From: Panulirus ornatus
Lineage: Eukaryota; Arthropoda; Malacostraca; Decapoda; Palinuridae
Direction: 5' to 3'
Assembly (NCBI RefSeq): GCF_036320965.1
Contig: NC_092264.1
Coordinates: forward strand, 13,765,775 to 13,829,774
Length of the DNA: 64,000 nt
Shown here: piece after piece, positions 9,551-21,711 of the stretch
Numbering within the stretch: position 1 is the first letter of the stretch
Layout: the number at the start of each line of letters is the position of its first letter
Made by a program: the position numbers and the translations under genes
Notes under the pieces: model-generated
Seen by the model: only the letters and a program-made list of their open reading frames with translations
Databases searched by the model: none
Told to the model about the DNA's origin: nothing

Positions 9551-11596
9551 CGGTCTCCCGCGTTTGCGAGGTAGCACAAGGAAACAGACGAAAGAAATGG
9601 CTCAACCCACCCCCATACACATGTATATACACACGTCCACACACGCAAATATACATACCTACACAGCTTTCCATGGTTTACCCCAGACGCTTCACATGCC
9701 TTGATTCAATCCACTGACAGCACGTCAACCCCGGTATACCACATCGCTCCAATTCACTCTATTCCTTGCCCTCCTTTCACCCTCCTGCATGTTCAGGCCC
9801 CGATCACACAAAATCTTTTTCACTCCATCTTTCCACCTCCAATTTGGTCTCCCTCTTCTCCTCGTTCTCTCCACCTCCGACACATATATTCTCTTGGTCA
9901 ATCTTCCTCACACATTCTCTCCATGTGCCCGAACCATTTCAAAACACCCTCTTCTGCTCTCTCAACCACGCTCTTTTTATTTCCACACATCTCTCTTACC
10001 CTTACGTTACTTACTCGATCAAACCACCTCACACCACATATTGTCCTCAAACATCTCATTTCCAGCACATCCATCCTCCTGCGCACAACTCTATCCATAG
10101 CCCACGTCTCGCAACCATACAACATTGTTGGAACCACTATTCCTTCAAACATACCCATTTTTGCTTTCCGAGATAATGTTCTCGACTTCCACACATTCTT
10201 CAAGGCTCCCAGAATTTTCGCCCCCTCCCCCACCCTATGATCAACTTCCGCTTCCATGGTTCCATCCGCTGCCAGATCCACTCCCAGATATCTAAAACAC
10301 TTCACTTCCTCCAGTTTTTCTCCATTCAAACTCCCCTCCCAATTGACTTGACCCTCAACCCTACTGTACCTAATAACCTTGCTCTTATTCACATTTACTC
10401 TTAACTTTCTTCTTTCACACACTTTACCAAACTCAGTCACCAGCTTCTGCAGTTTCTCACATGAATCAGCCACCAGCGCTGTATCATCAGCGAACAACAA
10501 CTGACTCACTTCCCAAGCTCTCTCATCCCCAACAGACTTCATACTTGCCCCTCTTTCCAAAACTCTTGCATTCACCTCCCTAACAACCCCATCCATAAAC
10601 AAATTAAACAACCATGGAGACATCACACACCACTGCCGCAAACCTACATTCACTGAGAACCAATCACTTTCCTCTCTTCCTACACGTACACATGCCTTAC
10701 ATCCTCGATAAAAACTTTTCACTGCTTCTAACAACTTGCCTCCCTCACCATATATTCTTAATACCTTCCACAGAGCATCTCTATCAACTCTATCATATGC
10801 CTTCTCCAGATCCATAAATGCTACATACAAATCCATTTGCTTTTCTAAGTATTTCTCACATACATTCTTCAAAGCAAACACCTGATCCACACATCCTCTA
10901 CCACTTCTGAAACCACACTGCTCTTCCCCAATCTGATGCTCTGTACATGCCTTCACCCTCTCAATCAATATCCTCCCATATAATTTACCAGGAATACTTA
11001 ACAAACTTATACCTCTGTAATTTGAGCACTCACACTTATCCCCTTTGCCTTTGTACAATGGCACTATGCACGCATTCCGCCAATCCTCAGGCACCTCACC
11101 ATGAGTCATACATACATTAAATAACCTTACCAACCAGTCAACAATACAGTCACCCCCTTTTTTAATAAATTCCACTGCAATACCATCCAAACCTGCTGCC
11201 TTGCCGGCTTTCATCTTCCGCAAAGCTTTTACTACCTCTTCTCTGTTTACCAAATCATCTTCCCTAACCCTCTCACTTTGCACACCACCTCGACCAAAAC
11301 ACCCTATATCTGCCACTCTATCATCAAACACATTCAACAAACGTTCAAAATACTCACTCCATCTCCTTCTCACATCACCACTACTTGTTATCACCTCCCC
11401 ATTTGCGCCCTTCACTGAAGTTCCCATTTGCTCCCTTGTCTTACGCACTTTATTTACCTCCTTCCAGAACATCTTTTTATTCTCCCTAAAATTTAATGAT
11501 ACTCTCTCACCCCAACTCTCATTTGCCCTTTTTTTTTCACCTCTTGCACCTTTCTCTTGACCTCCTGTCTCTTTCTTTTATACATCTCCCACTCAA
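9511..11596 (-). mobile_element. RTE-A copy with long open RT frame
   Basis: On the - strand an open frame of 524 codons (11472-9898) contains the whole RT: 'GISLLSIPGKLYGR', motif A 'FMDLEKAYDRVD', motif B as 'GLRQWCVMSP' (the usual Gly after Gln is Trp here), motif C 'LLFADDTALVA', then the thumb and C-terminal domain. A one-base loss near 9900 shifts the frame just after 'WFGHMERM'. The endonuclease is absent through 5' truncation at ~11596. The 3' UTR is short and the tail is a ~38-base poly(T) on the + strand. Both flanks carry 'attagttttt', a possible TSD that merges with the tail. Confidence 0.92.
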
Positions 11597-11859
11597 TTTC
11601 AATTAGTTTTTATATTCTTATTTCTGCCTACTCCAGAAGTCACCTCTGTCTTTAAGACTCCTGCAGCACTCAGGAAGCCAACCACATCCACCAGTGGGAA
11701 CCATAAGTCATAAATTGTTGTGATATTTAAGTGCGATTATTATAGAGTCCAGGGTAATTAATAAGTAAGTGCTCCATGTTTTCCTCAATGGTAGTTGCTT
11801 ATAGAGCATGTAAGGTTTTTAGTTATGTTAAAATGGTGCTTGTAATGTTGTAGGAAAGA
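11597..11859. other. Unassigned sequence
   Basis: Nothing is recognised between the RTE-A copy and the older Jockey-like fragment. Confidence 0.4.
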
Positions 11860-12720
11860 GTGATCAAGAGAGCATAGATGGGAAATTATGGCTTTTGATG
11901 GATGTGTGGAGGGTAGGAATACAAGACTTCGAGTTAGGAGGGCAGGTGTTTAGTGCTTTTTGGATTATTTCAGTGTGTGTGTGTTTTGTCAGATGATGTG
12001 TGGAGGGTCGTGTTCAATATGATTGAGTTGGGTAGGCAGGTATATAGTGTTTTTTTGGGGGGGTTATTTCAATGTTTACGTGTTTTGTCGGTTAGATATG
12101 TTAGGGGTAGGGGGTTGTATAAGTATATGTTACAGAAGTTTGAGGCAGGAGTAGGCTTTCTTTTTCTTCTTTAGGGTTTGATGGGTTGTTATGGAGTAGT
12201 TTTGGTGGGAGGGGTTGCCTGGAATCGAGTGCCACGTTCGTTGAGGAGGTATAATATTGGGAGCATCTTTGGTTCACTGTCTAAATGTTGTGTTAGTAGT
12301 TCCTAGGCTGTCAGTGATTGTTGTAGGTGCCATTTTGTGTGTAGTATGCAGCATTTATTATATCTGCATTTTAAAAGACCAGCAGGTGAACAATAGTTGA
12401 AAGTAGCTGTTTTTATTATTATTGTTGTTATGTTGTACCTGACAGTATTTTGAGGGCATTTCATTGATGTTTCTTGTGATGCCTAGAACAGCTGGTGTTT
12501 TGTTCAGTGTGAGTGGTTTTCCATTCAAGTTCCATGGAGGACGAAAAATTCATGTTAATTTGTGTTCACAAGAGTGAGAAGACTTCTGTAGATATGTAGA
12601 CATTCAGTTTTGGGTGAGTTAATGTTCCAACTGTGTGATTAGTGCGAGAAGATTGTTGCTATTTTGTTAGATTTTGGGGTCATCCGCATGGGATGTGTAA
12701 AGGGAATCACTGCTTATATT
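11860..12720 (-). mobile_element. Degenerate Jockey-like LINE fragment (same family as 50.3-53.2 kb)
   Basis: The order of words in 12050-12560 parallels 50630-51200: 'gaggcaggagtaggcttt', 'gggaggggt', 'gccattttgtgtgtag', 'agaccagcaggtgaacaatag', 'tggtgttttgttcagtg'. At 50.3-53.2 kb this family encodes a recognisable RT on the - strand. No frame is intact here. The left boundary is uncertain. Confidence 0.6.
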
Positions 12721-12774
12721 TTTGAAAAGTTTATGCCATACTGAATGTGAGAGCTGGACTGGTTGAGGAAGGGT

Positions 12775-13265
12775 AGTGGGTATAGGGATAAAGTTACATG
12801 TGAAGCGGAAATTATGTAGAGCATTCTTTGGAGGGAGAAAGTGCAAGACATTGGATTTACAAGAGAAAGTGGCAGAAGGTCAAAAGGAAGGTGAAAAGGA
12901 ATGCAAGTATAAATTGAGGTGAGGAAATGTTGCTAAATTTGAGGGAGAATACATTATGGAAGGTTAATAGTGAGAACTAACAGGAATATGAATGAAGGAC
13001 AAATGAAGAAGAGTTAGCATGTGGAAATGAGAAAAGATTGAGTGTTTTGATAGATTGAAAGTGATTTGGTGACAAGATATGTTAAAAGGATTGCTGAAAA
13101 TGTTGTGTTGCAGAGCTGTTGGAATGAATGGAGTTGCAGTTGATTATTTTGAGAAATTGGATAATTGTTATTGACTGGTTCGGGTTAGGATTTTCATTGT
13201 ATGGCTCATGGTAAAGTGCCTGAGCATTTGCAGAGTGTTTGCATGATGCGATTGTCAAGTATTAT
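12775..13265 (+). mobile_element. Ancient RTE-A-related fragment
   Basis: Decayed matches to the RTE-A RT N-terminal coding region are seen. 'gaatggagttgcagttgatt' and 'attgttattgactggtt' followed by 'atggctcatggtaaagtgcc' correspond to the 'GLDGIAVEF...IVDWLV...THGEVPE' coding segment. Substitutions and indels are frequent, so it belongs to a much older wave than the neighbouring copies. Confidence 0.7.
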
Positions 13266-13555
13266 GATTACAACGTTTGTTACACAAAGAACAAATAGCT
13301 AATCCTACCTATCAGTGACCCTTTAATGTCCTACCTAAACAGTAATGCGCAATTGACAACACTGGGCGAGGAAACATCCCCAAACTGGGAAACTGCAAAG
13401 TACAATTTATGGATAACATTGGGCGAGGAGACATCCTCTAACAAAAACGTTTGAGATACTATCATGCACAGGAAAGTACAACTATGGTCTGTTTGCTCAC
13501 TACATGCGACTGATGCTGATCACTGCACTGTTCTCAATCAGTATTATATGTACAT
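13266..13555. other. Unassigned sequence with a short direct repeat
   Basis: 'gggcgaggaaacatccccaa' near 13370 and 'gggcgaggagacatcctcta' near 13425 are similar. No gene is seen. Confidence 0.4.
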
Positions 13556-14205
13556 GTGCATACTTGCCTTCATCCATTCTTTGCGCTACCCCTTCCCATA
13601 GGAAACAGCATCGCTCCCCACTTCTTCAGCGAGGCAGCACCAAAAAACAGAAAAGGACACGTTAATTCAAACTCAGTGTTGCTGTCATGTGTGATTCACC
13701 GTAACCGCAGCTTCCTATACACATCCAGGCCCCACAGACCTTTCCATGGTTTACCCCAGGTGTTTCACATCCCCTGCTTCAGTCCATTGACAGCACATTG
13801 ACCCCGGTATACCACATCGTTCCAATTTACTCTATTCCTTTTGCACACCTCTCACCCTCCTCTATGTTCAGGCCAGGCCGCTCAAAACCTCTTTCACTCC
13901 ATCCTTCCACCTTCAATTTGGTTTCCTGCTTCTCCTTGTTCCCTCCACCTCTGGCATGTATATCCTTTTTATCAACCTTTCCTTGCTCATTCTGTCCATA
14001 TGTCTAAACTATTTCAACACGCCCTTTTATGCTCTCTTAACTACATTTTATATACTTACATATGTCTTACCCTTTCATTAATTACTCGATCACACCATCT
14101 CACCCTATATTGTCCTTAAACATTTCCAACACATCCACACTCCTCTGCACAACACTATCTGTAGCCCGTGCCTCGGAGCCAAGTAATATAGTTGGAATAT
14201 ATGTA
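13556..14205 (-). mobile_element. Old RTE-A-related copy, long 3' UTR
   Basis: This is the - strand copy of the C-terminal coding part plus 3' UTR. It is about as divergent as the copies at 46.5 and 54.6 kb. The coding terminus at 13790-13815 has the CGA-type (non-stop) sequence ('taccggggtcaatgtgctg' on the - strand). Frames are broken throughout. Confidence 0.8.
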
Positions 14206-14207
14206 CT

Positions 14208-14682
14208 TATTCATTTTGCTTTGTCACTGTCTCCCGTGTTAGCGAGGTAGCGCAAGGAAACAGACGAAAGAGTGGCCCAACCCACCCACATACACATGTA
14301 TATACATACACGTCCACACACGCAAATATACATACCTATGCATCTCAATGTATACATAAATATACACACACAGACATATACATACATACACATGTACATA
14401 ATTCATACTGTCTGCCTTTATTCATTCCCATCGCCACCTCGCCACACATGGAATAACAACCTCATCCCCCCTTATGTGTGCGAGGTAGTGCCAGGAAAAG
14501 ACAACAAAGGCCACATTCATTCACACTCAGTCTGTAGCTGTCATGTAATAATGCACCGAAACCACAGCTCCCTTTACACATCCAGGCCGCACAGAACTTT
14601 CCATGGTTTACCCCAGACACTTCACATGCCCTGGTTCAATCCATTGACAGCACGTCGACCCTGGTATACCGCATCGTTCCAA
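14208..14682 (-). mobile_element. RTE-A 3' end fragment (long 3' UTR)
   Basis: The 3' tail motif is at 14225-14255 and the full long UTR follows (TG-rich part, 'aggcagacagtatgaatt' on the - strand). It is truncated only ~40 bases into the coding region at 14682, where the Penelope-like element begins. It keeps the CGA codon where younger copies have TGA. Confidence 0.85.
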
Positions 14683-14689
14683 TATATGT

Positions 14690-16320
14690 GTGTATATATA
14701 TTCTTAAGAGTCCACAAGGAAAATGAAACACGATAAGGTCCCAAGTGCACTCTCGTGTAATAATCACATCATCAGGGGAGACACGAGAGAAATATGTCAG
14801 TTGATATACAACCAAGAGACGTAATTAGCATGCCATTTGGTAAAAAAGACAATGATATGCATATTACTAAAGCAGATAAGGCTAACAGTGTTGTGATTAT
14901 GGACAGAAGTAACTATCTAAAACGAATGATCTTTTAAATGATGACACAACATACTCTAAACTCAGTAAGAATCCCTTAGAAGCAGTTAATTCCCATTTCA
15001 AGAAAGAATTGAAGTTGTTGAAAGGTAATGGTTTTCTTATCAAGAGTCTGTCATCTTTGCCCCCTTCACTGCCATATATGTATTGACTTATCAAAACACA
15101 CAAAGTTTTCCAGCAATACCTGTAGTGAGTTCAGTAGGCTCCATCACATATAAATTGTGAAAATGGTTAGTATCTTTATTAAGCCCTTAGTGGGTAAGAT
15201 ATCAAATTCTAATATCATGATCAGTTTAGATTTAGTTAACAAGCTTGACAATATCAATGTTAATTTTTATTTCAAACTTGTTAGCTTTGATGTTTCCTCA
15301 CTTTTCATAAAAGTTCAAGTTGATGACATTTTAGAATATTCATTTGATGTCTTGGATATTCATATACCTGTTTCAACATATGTTTTCATTCAACTGATGG
15401 AATTGTGTATAAAAGACTGTGTATTTCAATTCAATGGAGATAATTATGCTCAAAAATTTGGTATAGCAATGGGTAACCCTGTTTCATCTTTATAAGGAAT
15501 TTTTGAGACAAAATTACAAAAGGATATCTTTCCTTCTAATGCAATTTGGTTTAGGAATGTAGATGTTCTTTGTGTCTGCCCAACAAATGGAAATTTACAA
15601 ATATTTCTCCCCTTAACAATTTAGTACCTTCCATCAAATTTACCGTAGAAAATGAAAATAATGGTGTTACCATTTTTAGACTGTATGATCCATAGGCAAG
15701 GAAACAAGTTTGTCAGCATATACAGAAAACCTACCTATGTATGTTCATATATCCATTATTACTCATCATGACAAGAGGTGAATTATCATTTCAATCTATG
15801 TTCCGTAGGGCATTATGTATTTGCTGTCCAGAGTATATGGATGATGAATTTCAGAAGATATTATCTATTGGATCTAAGTTAAAGTACCCTAGATCTTTCA
15901 TTGATAAATCCCTAATTTAGCAAAGAAATCATTTTATAGAGTTGAGCCCAAACCTCCCATTGACACCAGGAATTTTTTAGTTCTCCCTTTTAATAAAAAT
16001 TTTACTTTACTTCCCGTGTTGCTGAAGTCCTCTAACGTAAATGTTGCCTTCAGCAACAATAATACTATAAAGAATATCTTAATCAGGAATTCACCAGAAA
16101 ATTCTTCTGGGTGCATCTATAAAGTGCCATGTAAAAATTGTGATAAGTTTTATATTGGGCAGACTGGTAAGGATCATTCTGTTAGACTTGACACTAGCAA
16201 CATAAATATAGTAGAACGGGACAAGAATCAAATGCCTTGTATAATCACGTTAAAAACTATGATCATTGTATTAGATGGAGTAATGCCATCTGTTATTAGC
16301 TAACTCTATTACGAGAAGTA
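14690..16320 (+). mobile_element. Penelope-like retroelement (RT plus GIY-YIG endonuclease), degenerate
   Basis: Two intact pieces remain. 15157-15495 encodes an RT segment with 'LVSFDVSSLF' (15277-15306) and 'FGIAMGNPVSSL' near the end; canonical Penelope RTs read FDV.SLFT and G..MG.P.SP. 16016-16303 encodes a GIY-YIG nuclease with 'CIYKVPC' (16112-16132) and 'FYIGQTGK' (16148-16171), followed by 'VRL'. Several stops and frameshifts separate them. The combination of this RT type with a C-terminal GIY-YIG domain is diagnostic of Penelope-like elements. The 5' part carries a hammerhead-like motif. The copy is dead. Confidence 0.88.
14741..14780 (-). ncRNA. Candidate hammerhead ribozyme remnant in the Penelope-like element
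   Basis: The - strand reads CTGATGA (14775-14769), a 14-base stem-loop 'tgtgattattacac' (14768-14755), GAGA (14754-14751), then the self-complementary 'gtgcac' (14750-14745) and 'ttgg'. That is the hammerhead core layout (CUGANGA, stem II, GAAA, short stem III), with GAGA in place of the essential GAAA. Penelope-like elements are known to carry minimal hammerheads with short stem III. The core substitution suggests it is inactive here. It lies antisense to the RT frame. Confidence 0.5.
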
Positions 16321-16549
16321 TCATTGAATTTTCTATTATTAAGTAACAAAGACTTTTTTTTTTTTTTTTTTTTCGCTGTCTCCCGCGTTTGCGAGGTAGC
16401 ACAAGAAAACAGACGAAAGAAATGGCCCAACCCCCCCCCATACACATGTATATACATACGTCCACACACGCAAATATACATACCTACACAGCTTTCCATG
16501 GTTTACCCCAGACGCTTCACATGCCTTGATTCAATCCACTGACAGCACG

Positions 16550-17366
16550 TCAACCCCGGTATACCACATCGCTCCAATTCACTCTATTCCTTGCCCTCCT
16601 TTCACCCTCCTGCATGTTCAGGCCCCGATCACACAAAATCTTTTTCACTCCATCTTTCCACCTCCAATTTGGTCTCCCTCTTCTCCTCGTTCCCTCCACC
16701 TCTGACACATATATCCTCTTGGTCAATCTTTTCTCACTCATTCTCTCCATGTGACCAAACCATTTCAAAACACCCTCTTCTGCTCTCTCAACCACGCTCT
16801 TTTTATTTCCACACCTCTCTTACCCTTACGTTACTTACTTGATCAAACCACCTCACACCACACATTGTCCTCAAACATCTCATTTCCAGCACATCCATCC
16901 TCCTGCTCACAACTCTATCCATAGTCCACGCCTCGCAACCATACAACATTGTTGGAACCACTATTCCTTCAAACATACCCATTTTTGCTTTCCGAGATAA
17001 TGTTCTCGACTTCCACACATTCTTCAAGGCTCCCAGAATTTTCGCCCCCTCCCCCACCCTATGATCCACTTCCGCTTCCATGGTTCCATCCGCTGCCAGA
17101 TCCACTCCCAGATATCTAAAACACTTCACTTCCTCCAGTTTTTCTCCATTCAAACTCACCTCCCAGTTGACTTGACCCTCAACCCTACTGTACCTAATAA
17201 CCTTGCTCTTATTCACATTTACTCTTAACTTTCTTCTTTCACACACTTTACCAAACTCAGTCACCAGCTTCTGCAGTTTCTCACATGAATCAGCCACCAG
17301 CGCTGTATCATCAGCGAACAACAACTGACTCACTTCCCAAGCTCTCTCATCCCCAACAGACTTCAT
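16550..17366 (-). pseudogene. RTE-A RT motif C and C-terminal domain (two frames)
   Basis: 17366-16803 has 'LLFADDTALVADS' with the two catalytic Asp, 'YLGVDLAADGTMEAEVDH' and 'MLYGCEAW'. After a 2-base deletion near 16817, 16795-16550 carries 'WFGHMERMSEKRLTKR' and 'GRPNWRWKDGVKKIL', ending at the shared VVYRG stop. The conserved C-terminal domain after the RT thumb is typical of RTE-like and related elements. Confidence 0.88.
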
Positions 17367-18295
17367 ACTTGCCCCTCTTCCAAAACTCTTGCATTCACCT
17401 CCCTAACAACCCCATCCATAAACAAATTAAACAACCATGGAGACATCACACACCCCTGCCGCAAACCTACATTCACTGAGAACCAATCACTTTCCTCTCT
17501 TCCTACACGTACACATGCCTTACATCCTCGATAAAAACTTTTCACTGCTTCTAACAACTTTCCTCCCACACCATATATTCTTAATACCTTCCACAGAGCA
17601 TCTCTATCAACTCTATCATATGCCTTCTCCAGATCCATAAATGCTACATACAAATCCATTTGCTTTTCTAAGTATTTCTCACATACATTCTTCAAAGCAA
17701 ACACCTGATCCACACATCCTCTACCACTTCTGAAACCACACTGCTCTTCCCCAATCTGATGCTCTGTACATGCCTTCACCCTCTCAATCAATACCCTCCC
17801 ATATAATTTACCAGGAATACTCAACAAACTTATACCTCTGTAATTTGAGCACTCACTCTTATCCCCTTTGCCTTTGTACAATGGCACTATGCACGCATTC
17901 CGCCAATCCTCAGGCACCTCACCATGAGTCATACATACATTAAATAACCTTACCAACCAGTCAACAATACAGTCACCCCCTTTTTTAATGAATTCCACTG
18001 CAATACCATCCAAACCTGCTGCCTTGCCGGCTTTCATCTTCCGCAAAGCTTTCACTACCTCTTCTCTGTTTACCAAATCATTTTCCCTAACCCTCTCACT
18101 TTGCACACCACCTCGACCAAAACACCCTATATCTGCCACTCTATCATCAAACACATTCAACAAACGTTCAAAATACTCACTCCATCTCCTTCTCACATCA
18201 CCACTACTTGTTATCACCTCCCCATTTGCGCCCTTCACTGAAGTTCCCATTTGCTCCCTTGTCTTACGCACTTTATTTACCTCCTTCCAGAACAT
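17363..18295 (-). pseudogene. RTE-A reverse transcriptase, fingers and palm part
   Basis: A 310-codon frame. Motifs: 'KAAGLDGIAVEF' (RT0/1, residues ~91-102), 'NYRGISLLSIPGK' (151-163), 'EEQCGFRSGRG' (183-193), motif A 'AFMDLEKAYDRVD' (218-230) with its catalytic Asp, and motif B 'GLRQGCVMSPWLFNLF' (277-292). A one-base deletion at about 17380 then puts the FADD motif in another frame. The family resembles the RTE clade by motif spacing and by the lone ORF fusing endonuclease and RT. That clade assignment is a judgement from pattern, not from a tree. Confidence 0.9.
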
Positions 18296-18315
18296 CTTTT
18301 TATTCTCCCTAAAAT

Positions 18316-19563
18316 TTAATGATACTCTCTCACCCCAACTCTCATTTGCCCTTTTTTTTTCACCTCTTGCACCTTTCTCTTGACCTCCTGTCTCTTTCTT
18401 TTATACATATCCCACTCAATTGCATTTTTTCTCTGCAAAAATCGTCCAAATGCCTCTCTCTTCTCTTTCACTAATACTCTTACTTCTTCATCCCACCACT
18501 CACTACCCTTTCTAATCAACCCACCTCCCACTCTTCTCATGCCACAAGCATCTTTTGCGCAATCCATCACTGATTCCCTAAATACATCCCATTCCTCCCC
18601 CACTCCCCTTACTTCCATTGTTCTCACCTTTTTCCATTCTGTACTCAGTCTCTCCTGGTACTTCCTCACACAGGTCTCCTTCCCAAGCTCACTTACTCTC
18701 ACCACCCTCTTCACCCCAACATTCACTCTTCTTTTCTGGAAACCCATACAAATCTTCACCTTAGCCTCCACAAGATAATGATCAGACATCCCTCCAGTTG
18801 CACCTCTCAGCACATTAACATCCAAAAGTCTCTCTTTCGCTCGCCTGTCAATTAACACGTAATCCAATAACGCTCTCTGGCCATCTCTCCTACTTACATA
18901 AGTATACTTATGTATATCTCGCTTTTTAAACCAGGTATTCCCAATCATCAGTCCTTTTTCAGCACATAAATCTACAAGCTCTTCACCATTTCCATTTACA
19001 ACACTGAACACCCCATGTATACCAATTATTCCCTCTACTGCCACATTACTCACCTTTGCATTCAAATCACCCATCACTATAACCCGGTCTCGTGCATCAA
19101 AACCACTAACACACTCATTCAGCTGCTCCCAAAACACTTGCCTCTCATGATCTTTCTTCTCATGCCCGGGTGCATATGCACCAATAATCACCCACCTCTC
19201 TCCATCAACTTTCAGTTTTACCCATATTAATCGAGAATTTACTTTCTTACATTCTATCACATACTCCCACAACTCCTGTTTCAGGAGTATTGCTACTCCT
19301 TCCCTTGCTCTTGTCCTCTCACTAACCCCTGATTTTACTCCCAAGACATTCCCAAACCACTCTTCCCCTTTACCCTTGAGCTTCGTTTCACTCAGAGCCA
19401 AAACATCCAGGTTCCTCTCCTCAAACATACTACCTATCTCTCCTTTTTTCACATCTTGGTTACATCCACACACATTTAGGCACCCCACTCTGAGCCTTCG
19501 AGGAGGATGAGCACTCCCCGCGTGACTCCTTCTTCTGTTTCCCATTTTAGAAAGTTGATACAA
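18316..19563 (-). pseudogene. RTE-A AP-type endonuclease region (frameshifted 3' end)
   Basis: A 415-codon frame; the likely start is the second Met (19545). It shows the exonuclease-endonuclease-phosphatase signature of non-LTR elements: 'GCLNVCG' with N30, 'ALSETK' with E59, 'IGAYAPG' (Y130), 'VMGDLNAKV' (D166, N168), 'LLDYVLID' (D234) and 'SDHYLV' (S260-D261-H262). These residues cover the usual metal-binding and catalytic set, so the nuclease fold looks intact. A basic linker ('KRKRQEVKRKVQEVKK') follows. The frame then slips in a homopolymer at about 18351-18360 and ends spuriously at 18316. The enzyme would nick target DNA to start target-primed reverse transcription. Confidence 0.9.
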
Positions 19564-19670
19564 GGAGGGGAGGATTTCTGGCCCCCCGCTCCCGTCCCCT
19601 CTAGTCGCTTTCTACGACACGCGAGGAATACGTGGGAAGTATTCTTTCACCCCTATCCCCAGGGATAATA

Positions 19671-19832
19671 TACATATATGCATACATATACACATACACA
19701 CACATACACATACATACGCACATATACACACATACACACATACATATATATACATATGAAAAATGTAAGAAACAATTTAGAAAACTGAAACTTCTAGCTT
19801 GAAATGAATGAAAAAATGAATGTCACATAATG
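19671..19832. repeat. TA/CA-rich flank shared in inverted orientation with 63656-63830
   Basis: The reverse complement of this segment matches 63656-63830, including 'ccattatgtgacattcattt', 'ctagaagtttcagttttcta' and 'atttcttac'. The homology continues into the RTE-A 5' UTR on both sides. The middle is a TG/TA-rich simple repeat (19672-19757). Confidence 0.88.
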
Positions 19833-21648
19833 GTGAAAACAAGTAGTGGTGATGTGAGAAGGAGATGGAGTGAGTATTTTGAAGGTTTGTTGAATGTGTT
19901 TGATGATAGAGTGGCAGATATAGGGTGTTTTGGTCGAGGTGGTGTGCAAAGTGAGAGGGTTAGGGAAAATGATTTGGTAAACAGAGAAGAGGTAGTAAAA
20001 ACTTTGCGGAAGATGAAAGCCGGCAAGGCAGCAGGTTTGGATGGTATTGCAGTGGAATTTATTAAAAAAGGGGGTGACTGTATTGTTGACTGGTTGGTAA
20101 GGTTATTTAATGTATGTATGACTCATGGTGAGGGGATAAGAGTGAGTGCTCAAATTACAGAGGTATAAGTTTGTTGAGTATTCCTGGTAAATTATATGGG
20201 AGGGTATTGATTGAGAGGGTGAAGGCATGTACAGAGCATCAGATTGGGGAAGAGCAGTGTGGTTTCAGAAGTGGTAGAGGATGTGTGGATCAGGTGTTTG
20301 CTTTGAAGAATGTATGTGAGAAACACTTAGAAAAGCAAATGGATTTGTATGTAGCATTTATGGATCTGGAGAAGGCATATGATAGAGTTGATGGAGATGC
20401 TCTGTGGAAGGTATTAAGAATATATGGTGTGGGAGGAAAGTTGTTAGAAGCAGTGAAAAGTTTTTATCGAGGATGTAAGGCATGTGTACGTGTAGGAAGA
20501 GAGGAAAGTGATTGGTTCTCAGTGAACGTAGGTTTGCGGCAGGGGTGTGTGATGTCTCCATGGTTGTTTAATTTGTTTATGGATGGGGTTGTTAGGGAGG
20601 TAAATGCAAGAGTTTTGGAAAGAGGGGCAAGTATGAAGTCTGTTGGGGATGAGAGAGCTTGGGAAGTGAGTCAGCTGTTGTTCGCTGATGATACAGCGCT
20701 GGTGGCTGACTCATGTGAGAAACTGCAGAAGCTGGTGACTGAGTTTGGAAAAGTGTGTGGAAGAAGAAAGTTAAGAGTGAATGTGAATAAGAGCAAGGTT
20801 ATTAGGTACAGTAGGGTTGAGGGTCAAGTTAATTGGGAGGTGAGTTTGAATGCAGAAAAACTGGAGGAAGTGAAGTGTTTTAGATATCTGGGAGTGGATC
20901 TGACAGCGGATGGAACCATGGAAGCGGAAGTGGATCATAGGGTGGGGGAGGGGGCGAAAATCCTGGGGGCCTTGAAGAATGTGTGGAAGTCGAGAACATT
21001 ATCTCGGAAAGCAAAAATGGGTATGTTTGAAGGAATAGTGGTTCCAACAATGTTGTATGGTTGCGAGGCGTGGGCTATGGATAGAGTTGTGCGCAGGGGG
21101 ATGGATGTGCTGGAAATGAGATGTTTGAGGACAATGTGTGGTGTGAGGTGGTTTGATCGAGTGAGTAACGTAAGGGTAAGAGAGATGTGTGGAAATAAAA
21201 AGAGCGTGGTTGAGAGAGCAGAAGAGGGTGTTTTGAAGTGGTTTGGGCACATGGAGAGGATGAGTGAGGAAAGATTGACCAAGAGGATATATGTGTCGGA
21301 GGTGGAGGGAACAAGGAGAAGAGGGAGACCAAATTGGAGGTGGTAAGATGGAGTGAAAAAGATTTTGTGTGATCGGGGCCTGAACATGCAGGAGGGTGAA
21401 AGGAGGGCAAGGAATAGAGTGAATTGGAGCGATGTGGTATACCGCGGTTGACGTGCTGTCAGTGGATTGAAGCAAGGCATGTGAAGCGTCCGGGGTAAAC
21501 CATGGAAAGCTGTGTAGGTATGTATATTTGCGTGTGTGGACGTATGTATATACATGTGTATGGGGGGGAGGGGCCATTTCTTTCGTCTGTTTCCTTGCGC
21601 TACCTCGCAAACGCGGGAGACAGCGACAAAGTATAATAAAATAATAAT

Positions 21649-21650
<2 letters not shown>
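19833..21650 (+). mobile_element. RTE-A copy, 5'-truncated, with an internal deletion
   Basis: It starts in the linker before the RT. Frames 19830-20168 and 20171-21346 (391 codons) are separated by a ~50-base deletion at 20133 that removes the 'PEDWRNACIVPLYKGKGDK' coding segment and shifts the frame. Motifs A, B and C are intact in the second frame ('FMDLEKAYDRVD', 'GLRQGCVMSP', 'LLFADDTALVA'). A lysine codon became a stop (taa) at 21344-21346 in 'WRWKDG'. The 3' UTR is short and ends in A-rich sequence then (TA)n. Confidence 0.92.

Positions 21651-21709
<59 letters not shown>
21651..21709. repeat. (TA)n tract between two RTE-A copies
   Basis: This tract is the tail of the copy to the left. 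The next copy starts, 5'-truncated, at its other end. Confidence 0.95.

Positions 21710-21710
<1 letters not shown>

Positions 21711-21711
<1 letters not shown>

Larger units (their letters stand above)
16351..19670 (-). mobile_element. RTE-A, near full-length reference copy
   Basis: This is the only copy here running from the 5' UTR to the 3' tail (~3.3 kb). The 5' UTR lies at ~19565-19670, starting with the '...ggggataggggtgaaag' head. The endonuclease and RT pieces were once one frame of about 1000 codons. Three frameshifts break it: an expanded T-run (+ strand) at 18351-18360, one lost A near 17380, and a 2-base loss near 16817. The last piece ends at 16550 with the VVYRG stop. The 3' UTR is short and ends in poly(T) (+ strand) at 16355-16372. 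It is probably immobile itself but is the best template for the family consensus. Confidence 0.94.
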
